Origin: Bemisia tabaci
Taxonomy: Eukaryota > Arthropoda > Insecta > Hemiptera > Aleyrodidae
Direction: 5' to 3'
Assembly (NCBI RefSeq): GCF_918797505.1
Contig: NC_092802.1
Coordinates: forward strand, 22,403,883-22,467,882
DNA: 64,000 nucleotides
Position numbers and translations under genes: made by a program. This document shows, in pieces, positions 31,461-43,162 of the stretch (the stretch's first letter is position 1; every line of letters begins with the position of its first letter). The notes under the pieces were generated by a model. It did not search any database. It was not told where the DNA came from and saw only the letters and a list, made by a program, of their open reading frames with translations.

Positions 31461-32294
31461 AAACTATCTAATAAAACTGACAGGTGAATCTACAAAAAGT
31501 AATTTCCGTCCTTAATTTCTAAGAATTTGAAAGCATAGAACATGGATCTGTAATCTGTAACCCTCTGACCTCAGTTTCATTGAAGACTGAGGAATATTTA
31601 TAGGAATTAAAACATTAAACAACTTACAGGAAAGAAAAAGTTGAAGAACAAATTTGTATGGAGTAAAAAGTCATTATCGGTAAAACGTCCACACTGGTAA
31701 TGGGTATGGTTCATCTTTACTTGGTGCACGAAAGTTACGTCAGATATATGGTTCTTTTCTTTTCAGGGAAACCGCGAAAGATGAAATAAAATCCGATGAA
31801 ACTGGTCAATGAAAAATGTTCTCAGTTTTTCGATGGTATTTTTTTCTAAGACCAACCGGCACTTTAAAAGGAAAATATTACTAGAAGTACGTCGAAAATT
31901 TCTCCGCGGTCCATTTTTTTCAACAGACTAAAATGATGATGAATTTAGATCGGAGGTTACACATTATTTGAGTATTCGTATGAAAAATTAGACTATATTG
32001 TGTGATATTCTCTCATTTGCAGTTACAAAAATTTTAATTATCCAAGTGCTAATTATTAAAAATTAGTTTTTATTACTCCTGCCTTCTAGTACAGACTTTT
32101 TCCGGTGATCTTCAGATCATCTAAACTAAAATTGATTTTTAAAAAGGGCCCCATTCATTCAATTAAAAACAATGGCAATTATTTTATTCTGTGGAACATA
32201 CAATGAGTCGTCATTGTGTTTAGTGAAGGGGAAGTAATGCAATCTGGTGCTCAGGCGCTAACGCCTGTCAAAGCCACCTGGGTGTCTACTATAA
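31461..32294. other. No feature recognised
   Basis: AT-rich; nothing recognised. Confidence 0.4.
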
Positions 32295-32576
32295 CAGGGT
32301 AGCCAAAAATCAGTACTTTTACAGTATTTTTTCAGTAAATTTCCAAGAAACACGGAACCGCCTCAACAGAAAAATTCAGTACGTTTTCAGTGCTACCGAT
32401 TGACGAAAGTCGAGAAATTTTGAAAATTTGAATTTCTCGCTCGAATTACGACAGATATGACAAAAAATGAAAAAAAAATTCGGACCTTCTTGCGGAATTC
32501 CAACACTTTTTCAGTACTAAATGTATTTCCGGACTATCCGAAAATTCCGGACTTGTAGACACCCTGGCCACGGACA
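32295..32576. mobile_element. hAT-like MITE with CAGTA-TTTT words (E4)
   Basis: Ends CAGGGTAGCC and TGTAGACACCCTG. Words such as CAGTACTTTTACAGTA, TTTTTTCAGTAAATT and TTTTTCAGTACTAAA recur near both ends. Confidence 0.65.
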
Positions 32577-32714
32577 CGGCTGACTCAGCGCCTGGATGCA
32601 ACTAAACGTGCTTAACGGATGTCCGTGTTGCATACACAAATATTGAAGGCGCTTTAAGGTTTCTAGTGTGCACCGTGCACTTAACTGTGAAGCGCAACAG
32701 CTCAGCACGTCTTA

Positions 32715-33826
32715 TAGTAGGGCGGATAAGGGGAAAAAGTTCCCAGAATCGTGCATTTCTGGAAGAAAGCATGAAACTTTCAGGATATCATCTTTACCTA
32801 TAGAAGGTTCAATTTCGCAAGTGAGCCCAAAATTCTGAGGCCATGGGGGCCGGGGGGGCAGGGGGCCCTGATTTCGCTATGTTTTGCCGAATTTTCGCGT
32901 TGGATCACCGTGAGAACGCCGTTAACAATGTAAAATGTGATCAAAACCTGTGTAAACGTCATTGATAGGTTCTCTCAAACAGTATTCTAAAATGCTAGCA
33001 CTGTCCGATCCCGGAGCACCCCTCAAAATGCCTAAAATTCAAAATGGCGCCCATAATAAGGCCTCCGGAATATCGGTATTTTCACTTGTGCATATCCTGT
33101 CATGTGAGGTATCGTTTTCCATGTAATTTTGGTCGCAGATTTCATATTTGAAGTCAAAACAACCCCCCGGTCAAAATTGGTGCCCCCAATCCAAGATGGC
33201 GTCCAGATTTGAAAGGCAGGAGGGTGCATTTTTTAAATTTTTACGCGATAAGGCAAGTGATATGTCATTTCCTATGTAATTTTGGTCGTAGATTTCATTA
33301 CTGAAGTCAAAACAGTCCTCCGGTCAAAATTGGTGCCTCAAATCCAAGATGGTGGCCAAATTTGAAAGGCAGGAGGGTGCATTTTTTCAAATTTTTACGT
33401 GATAAGGCAAGTGATATGTCATTTCCTATGTAATTTTGGTCGTACATTTCATTACTGAAGTCAAAACAGTCCTCCGGTCAAAATTGGTGCCTCTAATCCA
33501 AGATGGTGGCCAAATTTTAAAGGCAGGAGGGTGCATTTTTTCAAATTTTTACGTGATAAGGCAAGTGATATGTCATTTCCTATGTAATTTTGGTCGTACA
33601 TTTCATTATTGAAGTCAAAAAAGCCCCCCGGTCAAAATTTGTGCCCAAAGGCTAAGATGTCGGCCAAATTTGAAAGGCAGGAGTGCGAATTTTTAGGAGA
33701 AAAATAATCACGTGAGATGACAAGAGAGGTAGGTATCAATTCATACGCATTTTTAGTCAACAAAACGAATCTAAATGAAATGTAGAAAAAATATTTTATC
33801 ACATTTGATACGAGATAATTAAGAGG
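32715..33826 (+). repeat. Giant inverted repeat 1, left arm
   Basis: Nearly identical to the reverse complement of 35190-36145. It begins TAGTAGGGCGGATAAG. It is longer than the right arm by about one 154-bp internal tandem unit. Matching open frames in both arms are a consequence of the repeat. Confidence 0.9.
33100..33690. repeat. 154-bp tandem repeat in left arm
   Basis: AAAGGCAGG recurs at about 33212, 33365, 33519 and 33673, so there are four units; the right arm has three (about 35343, 35497, 35650). Each unit carries TTCCTATGTAATTTTGGTCG. Confidence 0.9.
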
Positions 33827-35189
33827 GTGATCAGTTTGACCGTCCACGGTAGGAATGATGTTAACAGGAGCATCTATAATGAGCTATTTTATTCATTTTT
33901 AAGCCCATATAATTTCTCAATAAAGATAAGGACATTTAACGCGACGCACCTGCCATACCCTCTCCAGTCAGTATAGGAGAAAATCCTAATCAACACATGC
34001 TGATTCACATTCCCAGTGAGGCTCTTCAGGATCTTCCTCCTACGGTTCTGTAAGTTTTTTCAGTTGGAGTCTTAAGAACTTCTGCATGAGTCTAAGAACG
34101 AAAATATGATTTTCTTGGTGGTACAGCATGGTGTCACTCCCTTTCTTACAATTACACCGGATAATTTTAAGCGGGGATTCCGGAAGCTGGAGGCAAGTCA
34201 CTTAAAATAGGATGAAGCTCCTTGTTTTTATTCATCCATCCCCAAAGACAAGCATCCAGATCACTTCATCCCATCCACAGTTGAGTATAAAAGTAGCTCC
34301 TAAATTAATGTTGCTTACTTCATTGCTGATGATATCGAGGGTAATTTCTCTAATTGAATGAAGACTTTGAAAGCTGGAAAATTTTCCTTCGATATATGAT
34401 GACGGAGGTCTTCGAAAGTCACATTTTTTTGGCTACTATTGAGGAGTAATATTTCGACGGTGAAACAGCAAAAGTGCGTATTTTGGTTGCAGGATTTCAA
34501 AATATTCGCTCCTATTTTATTTTTTGAAAGGGGACCAAACCAACATCATGGCTTGACATTTTTACAGAATATTCCTCACATAGAGAGTGAAAACAAGCAA
34601 AGTTTTCAAGAAATGACTCCAGTATTTTTTAATGAAGGAACGGAAGTATGACAAGAAGTCTGCAACACCGCAACCCGAAATAGTATTTAAGCAGTTTCAC
34701 CATCGATTTACTCTTTTCCAGCTCTTTATATCCGTTCATGGTTTTGATTAGGTTCCAAGAACCTTTCTTTAGATTCTTGCAGGTAAGGATCACATAAAAG
34801 CGGACAGAATAAAGTTGCTGTTCCTATTTTATGGATGTGAGGGGTTGAATGGCAACCAGTAAACGCATGCAAGAACAGCTATCGTCTCGGATTTTGCGCG
34901 TTTAACATCACTTTGAAAACGCAAAGAAACATTGGTGTCTGCTCATCAATTTGATGGAACATAGGTTTGTGCAATGGATTCGTAAGTATGCCTATGCTTC
35001 GATCGCACTCGATGGAGTAGAGACCCACCAACTGAAACCGACTGAAAGTTTTCTAAATTATTTTCGGTACTTATTAATTGCTCATCCCCTGAGTCTAGGG
35101 CATCTGAAATTGAGTTCAGAGTTTTTGTGCAGTCACCAGCAAGACACCTCACTATTAGTGGCTCATCATTTTTCACTTGTCAGCCATGA
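33827..35189. other. Spacer of giant inverted repeat 1
   Basis: About 1.36 kb between the arms. It holds a diverged family F element; no gene is recognised. The 100-residue frame at 34951-35253 has no visible domain. Confidence 0.5.
34455..34705. mobile_element. Family F MITE, diverged (F2)
   Basis: CGACGGTGAAACAGC and GCAGTTTCACCATCG are inverted ends; AAGTATGACAAGAAGTCTGC matches F1. Present once, inside the palindrome spacer. Confidence 0.6.
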
Positions 35190-36145
35190 TGGCAATCATC
35201 TTGATTATCTCGTTTCATTTTTGTGTAAAATATTTTTTTTACATTTCATTTAGATTCGTTTTGTTGACTAAAAATGCGTATGAATTGATACCTACCTCTC
35301 TTGTCATCTCACGTGATTATTTTTCTCCTAAAAATTCGCACTCCTGCCTTTCAAATTTGGCCGACATCTTAGCCTTCGGGCACAAATTTTGACCGGGGGA
35401 CTTTTTTGACTTCAATAATGAAATGTACGACCAAAATTACATAGGAAATGACATATCACTTGCCTTATCACGTAAAAATTTGAAAAAATGCACCCTCCTG
35501 CCTTTAAAATTTGGCCACCATCTTGGATTTGAGGCACCAATTTTGACCGGAGGACTGTTTTGACTTCAGTAATGAAATCTACGACCAAAATTACATAGGA
35601 AATGACATATCACTTGCCTTATCGCGTAAAAATTTAAAAAATGCACCCTCCTGCCTTTCAAATCTGGACGCCATCTTGGATTGGGGGCACCAATTTTGAC
35701 CGGGGGGTTGTTTTGACTTCAAATATGAAATCTGCGACCAAAATTACATGGAAAACGATACCTCACATGACAGGATATGCACAAGTGAAAATACCGATAT
35801 TCCGGAGGCCTTATTATGGGCGCCATTTTGAATTTTAGGCATTTTGAGGGGTGCTCCGGGATCGGACAGTGCTAGCATTTTAGGATACTGTTTGAGAGAA
35901 CCTATCAATGACGTTTACACAGGTTTTGATCACATTTTACATTGTTAACGGCGTTCTCACGATGATCCAACGCGAAAATTCGGCAAAACATAGCGAAATC
36001 AGGGCCCCCTGCCCCCCCGGCCCCCATGGCCTCAGAATTTTGGGCTCACTTGCGAAATTAAACCTTCTATAGGTAAAGATGATATCCTGAAAGTTTCATG
36101 CTTTCTTCCAGAAATGCACGATTGTTATGCTTATCCGCCCTACTA
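35190..36145 (-). repeat. Giant inverted repeat 1, right arm
   Basis: Reverse complement of the left arm with scattered substitutions (for example CACGATGATCC against GGATCACCGTG) and one fewer 154-bp unit. Confidence 0.9.
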
Positions 36146-36813
36146 TTACCACGGTTGATTATCCCGTAGTTTTGAAACGAGCAGATTCTTCACTGATCGT
36201 TTCCGCGATTGTTTCTTCGATTCTTGCTTCGTTCCTCTTTGTTAGATTATCTTCTTCTTTGTTTGTGAAGACTTTTTCATTACTGCACCTCCGTAACTGC
36301 ATATTGCTTTCATTAGTCTCCATCGGATCAAATTTACATTTCGAGGAAAAGAATCGGCTAATTGCGTCGAGACCCTGGGTTTATGACGTATTGGATTTTA
36401 CTTAATATTTTTGTTTGGAAATTCATAACGCTAAATATTTGTAGCCCATAGCGACGCAACACGCTTCGCGTCACCGTAGGCCAGCGTTCCCACCTCTCTC
36501 TTTACGTGTGCTCCACCCCCGCCCTCGCTGATACCAGCCTCTGTCGCCCTACTTCTTCCCTCTCCCTTAAATATTACATTCACCCTCTCCGCTGCCGTTT
36601 CAAAGCACCGTTCTCTTGTTTGTTTCTTGTTTACAAACGTCTCATCACCTTCCTTCCGCCGGAGTGTTCCGCGTACCTTGCCCTCTTGTTTCCCTCTCGC
36701 CTTGATCAAAGGATTCTGATGAAATCATAGTTTAATAATTCACCCACTCATTTTTCCTCTGCATTCTTCCAGTTTCTCGTGGTTTAGCACCATGCCAGGT
36801 TTGCACTTTTTTC
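36146..36813. other. No feature recognised
   Basis: Open frames on both strands (36127-36405, 36431-36709) show no domain. Confidence 0.4.
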
Positions 36814-37076
36814 CACGGAAAAAAAAGCACGATGTTGTTGGATGATATGGACATTTCCGATTAATTGTGGTAGTACCCCACTAAATTATAGTAGCACCTC
36901 AATTAATCATGGTAGTACCCCAATAAACTAGGTAACGAGCCCAAATTTTGCGGTACTACCCTAACTTGCGTTACGGTACTGATACAATTAATTAGAGATG
37001 TCCAAATAATCATCCAATAAATTGGAGTAGTATACCACAATTTTAGGGGATAACCCCTGACACTTTTTTTCCCGTG
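36814..37076. mobile_element. CACGGAAAAAAA element with GGTAGTACCCC words (W3)
   Basis: Ends CACGGAAAAAAAAGC and TTTTTTTCCCGTG; inside, GGTAGTACCCCA, TAGTAGCACCTCAA and GCGGTACTACCC repeat about every 30 bases. Confidence 0.65.
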
Positions 37077-37230
37077 TCATTTAATCTGTACTCTTATGTG
37101 TTATTCAAAGAGTGATGGACCTTTAGGGAGGGTAACATTTAAAGCACCATAAAATATACTATCTTATTAGATGGGTCTGTTGCTGGCAAGAGGTACACTG
37201 TACAGCCAACTGAAAACACTTTCTGAAAGT

Positions 37231-37995
37231 AAAGAGGTTGTTCCAAAAACGCCGATTTTGGCCCCCCCCTGGATTTGGCCCAAACTTTGCTCAGATGTTG
37301 TACTAAGTGTCCCCGATGCTTGGGCAAAATTTCAGCCCCCTCGGATAATTAGGGGGGAGGGGGCAGGGGGGCAAAGTTGCAATTTTTTTAAAACTTTAAA
37401 AATCGATATCTCGCGAACGGTTTGAGTGTAAGTGTTGCGGTTTGCGCTAAAAAACGTCAAAAAATATTCTCTACAAGAATATTAATGCTGTTTGCAAGGT
37501 TGCGTAATTTATCGCGGTCATAAATCGATTTTTTCGATTTTGAAGGTTCGACTTTTTTTCGTTTTTCGTCTCTCCTCTCTTTGGAATCGTTGCTACGTGA
37601 ATAAAAACCTGTTGAGGTGATTCTCCATGAAATTCTGCATCTACCACACTTTGTTTGATCTTGGGGAAACGATTCGTTCGTGAGTTATAGCGATTTTTCT
37701 GCGCGTTATCGGTTACGCGCGGGCGGCTTATCGGCGGCGCTCCATCCCGCGCGGGCAAGGCAGAGGTTGTTTCACCGCTAGGGCCTTATATTCATGCTGT
37801 AGGCTGTAATTATCGATATTTTCTCCTCCCCCCACCCTTCCCCTGCAATAAATATTTGTTTAATACTTCGTTATACAGGGTATCCCAGACCACCCGTAAC
37901 AGGTCTTTTTCTCGGTTGGTTTAGGTAGTACGAAGTGGGGGGCCGCGGGATTGAATAGGGAATTGACCCCAAGGAATCCGAATTTCACGGTCCCG
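37231..37995 (+). repeat. Giant inverted repeat 2, left arm
   Basis: 765 bases that pair almost perfectly with 38102-38865. It starts AAAGAGGTTGTTCCAAAAAC and includes TATCTCGCGAACGGTTTGAG. Few differences between arms (for example TTTGGAATCG against CGATTCAAAAG). Confidence 0.95.
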
Positions 37996-38224
37996 AAACC
38001 CCCCATGCCCCCCTTGGGAGGTAAAGAGGGGGTCACGATCCCCAAAGTCGGGAGACATTGTGCCTCCCCCTTTTACCCCCCGAGGGTGGCTAGGGGGGCA
38101 TCGGGACCGTGAAATTCGGATTCCTTGGGGTCAATTCCCTATTCAATCCCGCGGCCCCCCACTTCGTACTACCTAAACCAACCGAGAAAAAGACCTGTTA
38201 CGGGTGGTCTGGGATACCCTGTAT
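37873..38224. mobile_element. Inner unit with ATACAGGGTATCCCAGACC ends
   Basis: The palindrome's inner part is bounded by ATACAGGGTATCCCAG and CTGGGATACCCTGTAT. A diverged half of this unit stands alone at 59165-59337 with the same outer terminus, so this unit is a repeat family in its own right. Confidence 0.6.
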
Positions 38225-38865
38225 AACGAAGTATTAAACAAATATTTATTGCAGGGGAAGGGTGGGGGGAGGAGAAAATATCGATAATTACAGCCTACAG
38301 CATGAATATAAGGCCCTAGCGGTGAAACAACCTCTGCCTTGCCCGCGCGGGATGGAGCGCCGCCGATAAGCCGCCCGCGCGTAACCGATAACGCGCAGAA
38401 AAATCGCTATAACTCACGAACGAATCGTTTCCCCAAGATCAAACAAAAGTGGTAGATGCAGAATTTCATGAAGAATCACCTCAACAGGTTTTTATTCACG
38501 TAGCAACGATTCAAAAGAGAGGAGAGACGAAAAACGAAAAAAAGTCGAACCTTCAAAATCGAAAAAATCGATTTATGACCGCGATAAATTACGCAACCTT
38601 GCAAACAGCATTAATATTCTTGTAGAGAATATTTTTTGACGTTTTTTAGCGCAAACCGCAACACTTACACTAAAACCGTTCGCGAGATATCGATTTTTAA
38701 AGTTTTAAAAAAATTGCAACTTTGCCCCCCTGCCCCCTCCCCCCTAATTATCCGAGGGGGCTGAAATTTTGCCCAAGCATCGGGGACACTTAGTACAACA
38801 TCTGAGCAAAGTTTGGGCCAAATCCAGGGGGGGGCCAAAATCGGCGTTTTTGGAACAACCTCTTT
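38102..38865 (-). repeat. Giant inverted repeat 2, right arm
   Basis: Reverse complement of 37231-37995. The 106-base loop between them is itself partly inverted (ATGCCCCCCTTGGGAGG against its diverged complement). Confidence 0.95.
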
Positions 38866-39059
38866 GCTTAAATATCACGTTGAATGCATAAAAAAAGTCT
38901 GAAATCCACTCCTTAGCACGCAATCTGCGTATTCCGTAACAAGCGTTTTCAAATAAACCGCGTTTACGGACTACCGCGATCTTATTGTGTCGTAGTATCT
39001 TTATTTATTTTGCGAGAAAAGCTCTGTACTCTCAAAGGATGCCTGTCATTCTTGATACG

Positions 39060-39390
39060 TTGGAGCGCCTTCAATTTCGTATGATGCTGCACAAAATCTC
39101 AGTTCCGAAATAGTTGCTTGAAGTGCCGTGGCACGCTGCCCCGTGGCGGCGGGCGAGTGTGACCAGCGCGACACGCGCATTGGGGCCTACAAACCTAACA
39201 GGGATACTTCACGCATTGCGCACTGCGTGATGTATCCCTGTTAGGTTTGTAGGCGCCAGTGCGTGACACGGGCTACAGCACAACGCTCCGACCCGTGTTC
39301 GGATCTAATATTTAGACTCGCAAAGTCAGCGTTTTTCAACTCATGATTTTGCGATGTTTGCACACTCTGCATGAATTATTCTCATCTAAA
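39060..39390. mobile_element. Family Q repeat (Q3)
   Basis: Shares CTTGAAGTGCCGTGGC, GCGGCGGGCGAGTGTGACC and both palindrome arms (CCTACAAACCTAACAGGG and CCCTGTTAGGTTTGTAGG) with Q1. The palindrome has a few mismatches near its centre. Confidence 0.65.
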
Positions 39391-39999
39391 TCGATGAGAG
39401 GGGGGGGATATGTATTAAAGGATAACATACTGTGTGTTTTGTAAATATTTAGATGATTCCGTGTCAAATTTAATAATACCTACAACACTTTAGATTATTA
39501 TTTTATATTTTGTGCTTTTACTGGGCTGCAGCGTGGTGTGCGCGCAACCAAACGCTCGAAATAGGACGTATTTGACTCTAATCGATCTACGTACAAACGG
39601 GTTAAAACCAAAGATTGCGTTCTTCTTTTTTGTCTTTGATTCATTTTTGTATTTATGTACTTCCTTTCAACACAACTACGGCTTGTTGAGGTTAATATCG
39701 ATGCTGTCGCTTCGAAAATTTTAAGGATAAAAATAAAATTAAATATTCACCAATGACAATTTAAAATGATGAATCTAAAGGAGAAAGTAACATTTCATTT
39801 ACAAAATGAGTTATCATAACAACACCTCCTTCTATCTCAATTTACTCATTTCAATATTGTCATTATAATTTTACACACGGACTATAAAACATGACGCTTG
39901 GACCAAGTCACTGATGCCAATTTTACACAAGGACTTAAACCACTGGGCAAAACAGGAGCGCGGACAAAAAACCGTTGACAAAATGTCCTGAAACCATTT
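39391..39999. other. No feature recognised
   Basis: AT-rich, nothing recognised. Confidence 0.4.
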
Positions 40000-40240
40000 T
40001 AGGCCTCCACAGTGTCACAAACGGGAATAAAGATTACATGTTCATCAATTGCAAAGATTGTAATCTGGAATGGACCAAGGAATTACGGGTTCGACAAGGA
40101 ACAAACGGGATGAGAGAAGGAACGGAGAAAGGAATTTGAGAATGAGCCGATCAAAGATTACGAAAAACGTTCAATTTGTGTAATCTGTAGTGACTCCATG
40201 AGGGGGAGTTGTCTTAACTCTCAGTATAAAGGGACTCTAG
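40000..40240. mobile_element. Family A MITE, right part (A3)
   Basis: From GGCCTCCACAGTGTCAC through GGAATTACGGGTTCGACAAG to AGTATAAAGGGACTCTAG. The other terminal repeat is missing. Confidence 0.7.
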
Positions 40241-40401
40241 CTGTACCTCCTGCGTGCAAGGGACTCATCGTTAAGCAAAATACGTTTCACATGATTCTAA
40301 TCAGACCAGAGTTGACTTTGGAAGTGAGAGAAACTAGTTCAATATTAATCAATATGACCATATCGAAATAAAACTATGACGCTCGGAAAATAAATAGTCT
40401 G

Positions 40402-40630
40402 CACGGAAAAAAAAAGAATTGCTGATTCAACAATTCATTGCTAAAAACAGCGAGTGCAATGTTTCAACGCAGATTTTACAACAAAAAAATGCTACTGTAA
40501 CCACCCCCGTGGTTAAATTAGTTTACAATGTGATTAAAGTAGCATTTTTTATTGTAAAATCTGCGTTGAAACATTGCACTCACTGTTTTTAGCAATGAAT
40601 TGTTGAATCAGCAATTCTTTTTTTTCCGTG
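40402..40630. mobile_element. Intact foldback MITE (W2)
   Basis: Arms of about 100 bases start CACGGAAAAAAAAAGAATTG and pair nearly perfectly, with CGCAGATTTTACAA against TTGTAAAATCTGCG and a short loop. Truncated relative at 7130. Confidence 0.85.
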
Positions 40631-40909
40631 TGGTTTCACAAAAATCTCCCGCGACCTTTGATATGCAACACTGATAAAACTTTCGAGGTGAATCAGTCAG
40701 CCTGAGTCGACTGGAAAATGTATTCTGTGTAAAACACACTGAAATTAGTTGACAGGTTGTCTTCGGTTTTTCTTGCCAGGCGGAAAATTTCAAGTGACGA
40801 ACACAAGAAATGCAATTCAATGAGCATTTTTGGTAAATCCATTGCGTTTTACTTGCACTTTATTACTTCAAAACAAGCGCGTTTTGGGGCTTGATCTCCC
40901 GACTTTTTC

Positions 40910-41205
40910 CAGGGTTGCAATTTTTCATGAAAAATAAAATCTTGAAATTTCATGTGAAATATTTCACGGAATTGCAGAAACACATGAAAAATATTGACTG
41001 ACAGGTGCTTTTCAAAATTGAATGCAAAATTAAAGGAAAGGCGACTAGTTGTCGCTTTTTGGTGCTTTATAGTGCGTGTGATATACCCAGCCTCTGAAAA
41101 TACGTTTAATACATTTTATATTTTTCACAACTTTGTGAAATTCCGAGAAATATTTCGGGGGAATTTTCAATATTTCACATTTTTCACTTCACCCGTGCAA
41201 CCCTG
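40910..41205. mobile_element. hAT-like MITE with TGAAATATTTCA words (E2)
   Basis: Ends CAGGGTTGCAATTTTTCATG and TTCACCCGTGCAACCCTG. Same internal words as E1 (AAATAAAATCTTGAAATTTC). Confidence 0.75.
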
Positions 41206-41772
41206 ACCCTTGCCACGAGACTTTGACAGGATAGCGTCACATAGATGGTTTCAAGGATGGATCGTTGATGATTAACCGATGACGTCATCCTCATCAGTGA
41301 TGCAATTGATGAATTTAACGGCGACGAATATTGAATGACTAGTGAAAAAAGAAACCTGTCGGTTGCCGGAAAAATCATCACAAAAATGTTATTCATAACT
41401 CTTCAAAGGGAAAGAGAGACGTGGTGCCTTGCCCGTAGACGAATATAATTACGTCATAAATGGAATAAAACTTTTTTGGAGGCTTAACAGGAGATATTTT
41501 CGTTCCCACGTGCTTTTTCTACAGCCTCGGAATAAAGCTTACGAATGCTCGTGAACACTTTTTTTCGGCGACTCTTTGTTTTATTTTCAGAATTCATCCA
41601 CCCGCTCACTTTCAGGTTCAATGGCTCACGTTTTAAGACTCCAATCTTCAAGTGCCTACATAAGTATCATTCATAGGTGGAAAAAAAGGAAGTACCCGTC
41701 CCAAAACTGCAAAATTCATTTATTTTATGATTATTTGTTATTTCTACAATTTTGGAGCTGATTTTGATCACT
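41206..41772. other. No feature recognised
   Basis: Nothing recognised. Confidence 0.4.
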
Positions 41773-41823
41773 CACTGGAAAAAAAGTCGCTTGGATCTAA
41801 AGTCCAGATATAATAGCATGGTA

Positions 41824-42876
41824 AAATGATTGAAAAAAATCGAGCTAAAAGCCAAAAATAAATTAAACAAATAATACTTCAAACTACATGGAGATGATAA
41901 ATAATAAAAAACTTGTTTTGTTAATGTTTTGTTTTCTTTCTTCTAAGTTTTTCATTATTTCTCTTCTCTATGTAGTTTGAAATATTATTGAAAAAGAGGT
42001 GTGTGAAAAAACGGCCAAAAATGCCTCAAGGCATTTTCGAATTTTGATCACTTGGGGTGATATAGTAGCTTTCGAGACACCCAAAACCGGTCGCCGTTTT
42101 GCTTAGAAGTGCCGGGTTGCGACGTTGCCATTTTTTAAAGTGGAAACCTTTAAAAATTCATATCTCCGCCGCATCTGAACCGATTTCAATGAACTTTTTT
42201 TTAAAATGTTCCTCTTAAATAGAGCTTTCTAGTGATGTGTAGTTTCTTGGGGTGTACTCGGCTTTAAGTGGCACTTACGCGGTTTTAGCAGTTTTCGATA
42301 GACACAAAAATTTAGTTTTTATTTTACCACGATCGTGGAATCGACGGAATCTAAACAAAAACCAGTCTAAATGAAAGTTCAGATTCTCACCTTTCTAACG
42401 AGCACAAGATCATCCCGGGGAAACGTTTAGTTTCCGAGATATGACCGCTCGAAGTTGGTCACATGCGCTTTTGCGCAATGTGAATGCGTGTTATCACTAA
42501 GTCATTCGCGAACTAGGGGTCCCTTACGTTCAATTTACGTTGAAATAATTACACAGAGCAGTAAGGTGTACAACACGAGCCGTATTTTCACCTTCGGCTG
42601 CCGATGTGCGACGTTGCCATTTTTTGAAGTGAAAACTTTTAAATCACCTTCGGCTGCCGATGTGCGACGTTGCCATTTTTTGAAGTGAAAACTTTTAAAG
42701 ATGCATAACTCCGCTGCATTTCAACCGATTTCAATGAACTTTTTTTTAAAATGTTCCTCTTAAATAGAGCTATCTAGTGGCATTTAGGTTTCTGGATTTT
42801 ATTTACCTTAGGGAGGCACTTGGGTCGTTTATATGGTTCTTTGCAGAGATTTTTCATACAAAAAATAGTGTTGCTA
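41824..42876 (+). repeat. Giant inverted repeat 3, left arm
   Basis: Pairs with 43161-44172. It runs from GAGCTAAAAGCCAAAAATAA through TGCCTCAAGGCATTTTCG to AATAGTGTTGCTA. It contains a 56-bp tandem duplication and an internal direct repeat (AACCGATTTCAATGAAC twice). Confidence 0.9.
42588..42699. repeat. 56-bp tandem duplication present only in the left arm
   Basis: TCACCTTCGGCTGCCGATGT begins at 42588 and 42644. The right arm has a single copy (about 43339-43394). Confidence 0.9.
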
Positions 42877-43130
42877 CTTATATTTTTTTTTTCTCGGCGG
42901 ATTGTGGGAGGGTTTAAAATGGCAAAATTTTAAAGAAAGAACTTCTAAAAAAAGGGATTCTTTTAATCACTATTCTTACGTGTACAAATATTAAAAGCGA
43001 CTCTCTCATTGTACAGGAGAAGGTGGTTTTGCTAATTTACCAAGATTTTTACATTATACTTTAAGCGATGGTGATCTTCCGATCTAGTTTGAATGTTAAA
43101 AAAATCGGGGGAAATACAGACCCCCTCCTG

Positions 43131-43160
<30 letters not shown>
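42877..43160. other. Spacer of giant inverted repeat 3, ending in 30 A
   Basis: 284 bases between the arms, ending in an uninterrupted A run at 43131-43160. Confidence 0.8.

Positions 43161-43162
<2 letters not shown>

Noticed and set aside
33032..33229. Pairs of identical frames at 33032/35641 and 33632/35177
   Set aside because: They are the same sequence in the two palindrome arms, and shorter frames track the 154-bp repeat.
33100..33690. CRISPR-like array
   Set aside because: Repeat units are 154 bases without unique spacers, in animal DNA; they are tandem repeats.
34951..35253. 100-residue frame in the palindrome 1 spacer as a captured gene
   Set aside because: No recognisable motif, and it runs into the right arm, so capture cannot be argued from sequence.
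42455..42688. Matching frames starting MVTCAFAQCECVLS in both arms of palindrome 3
   Set aside because: Same reason: inverted copies of one repeat. The frame ends within the 56-bp duplication and lacks a domain.
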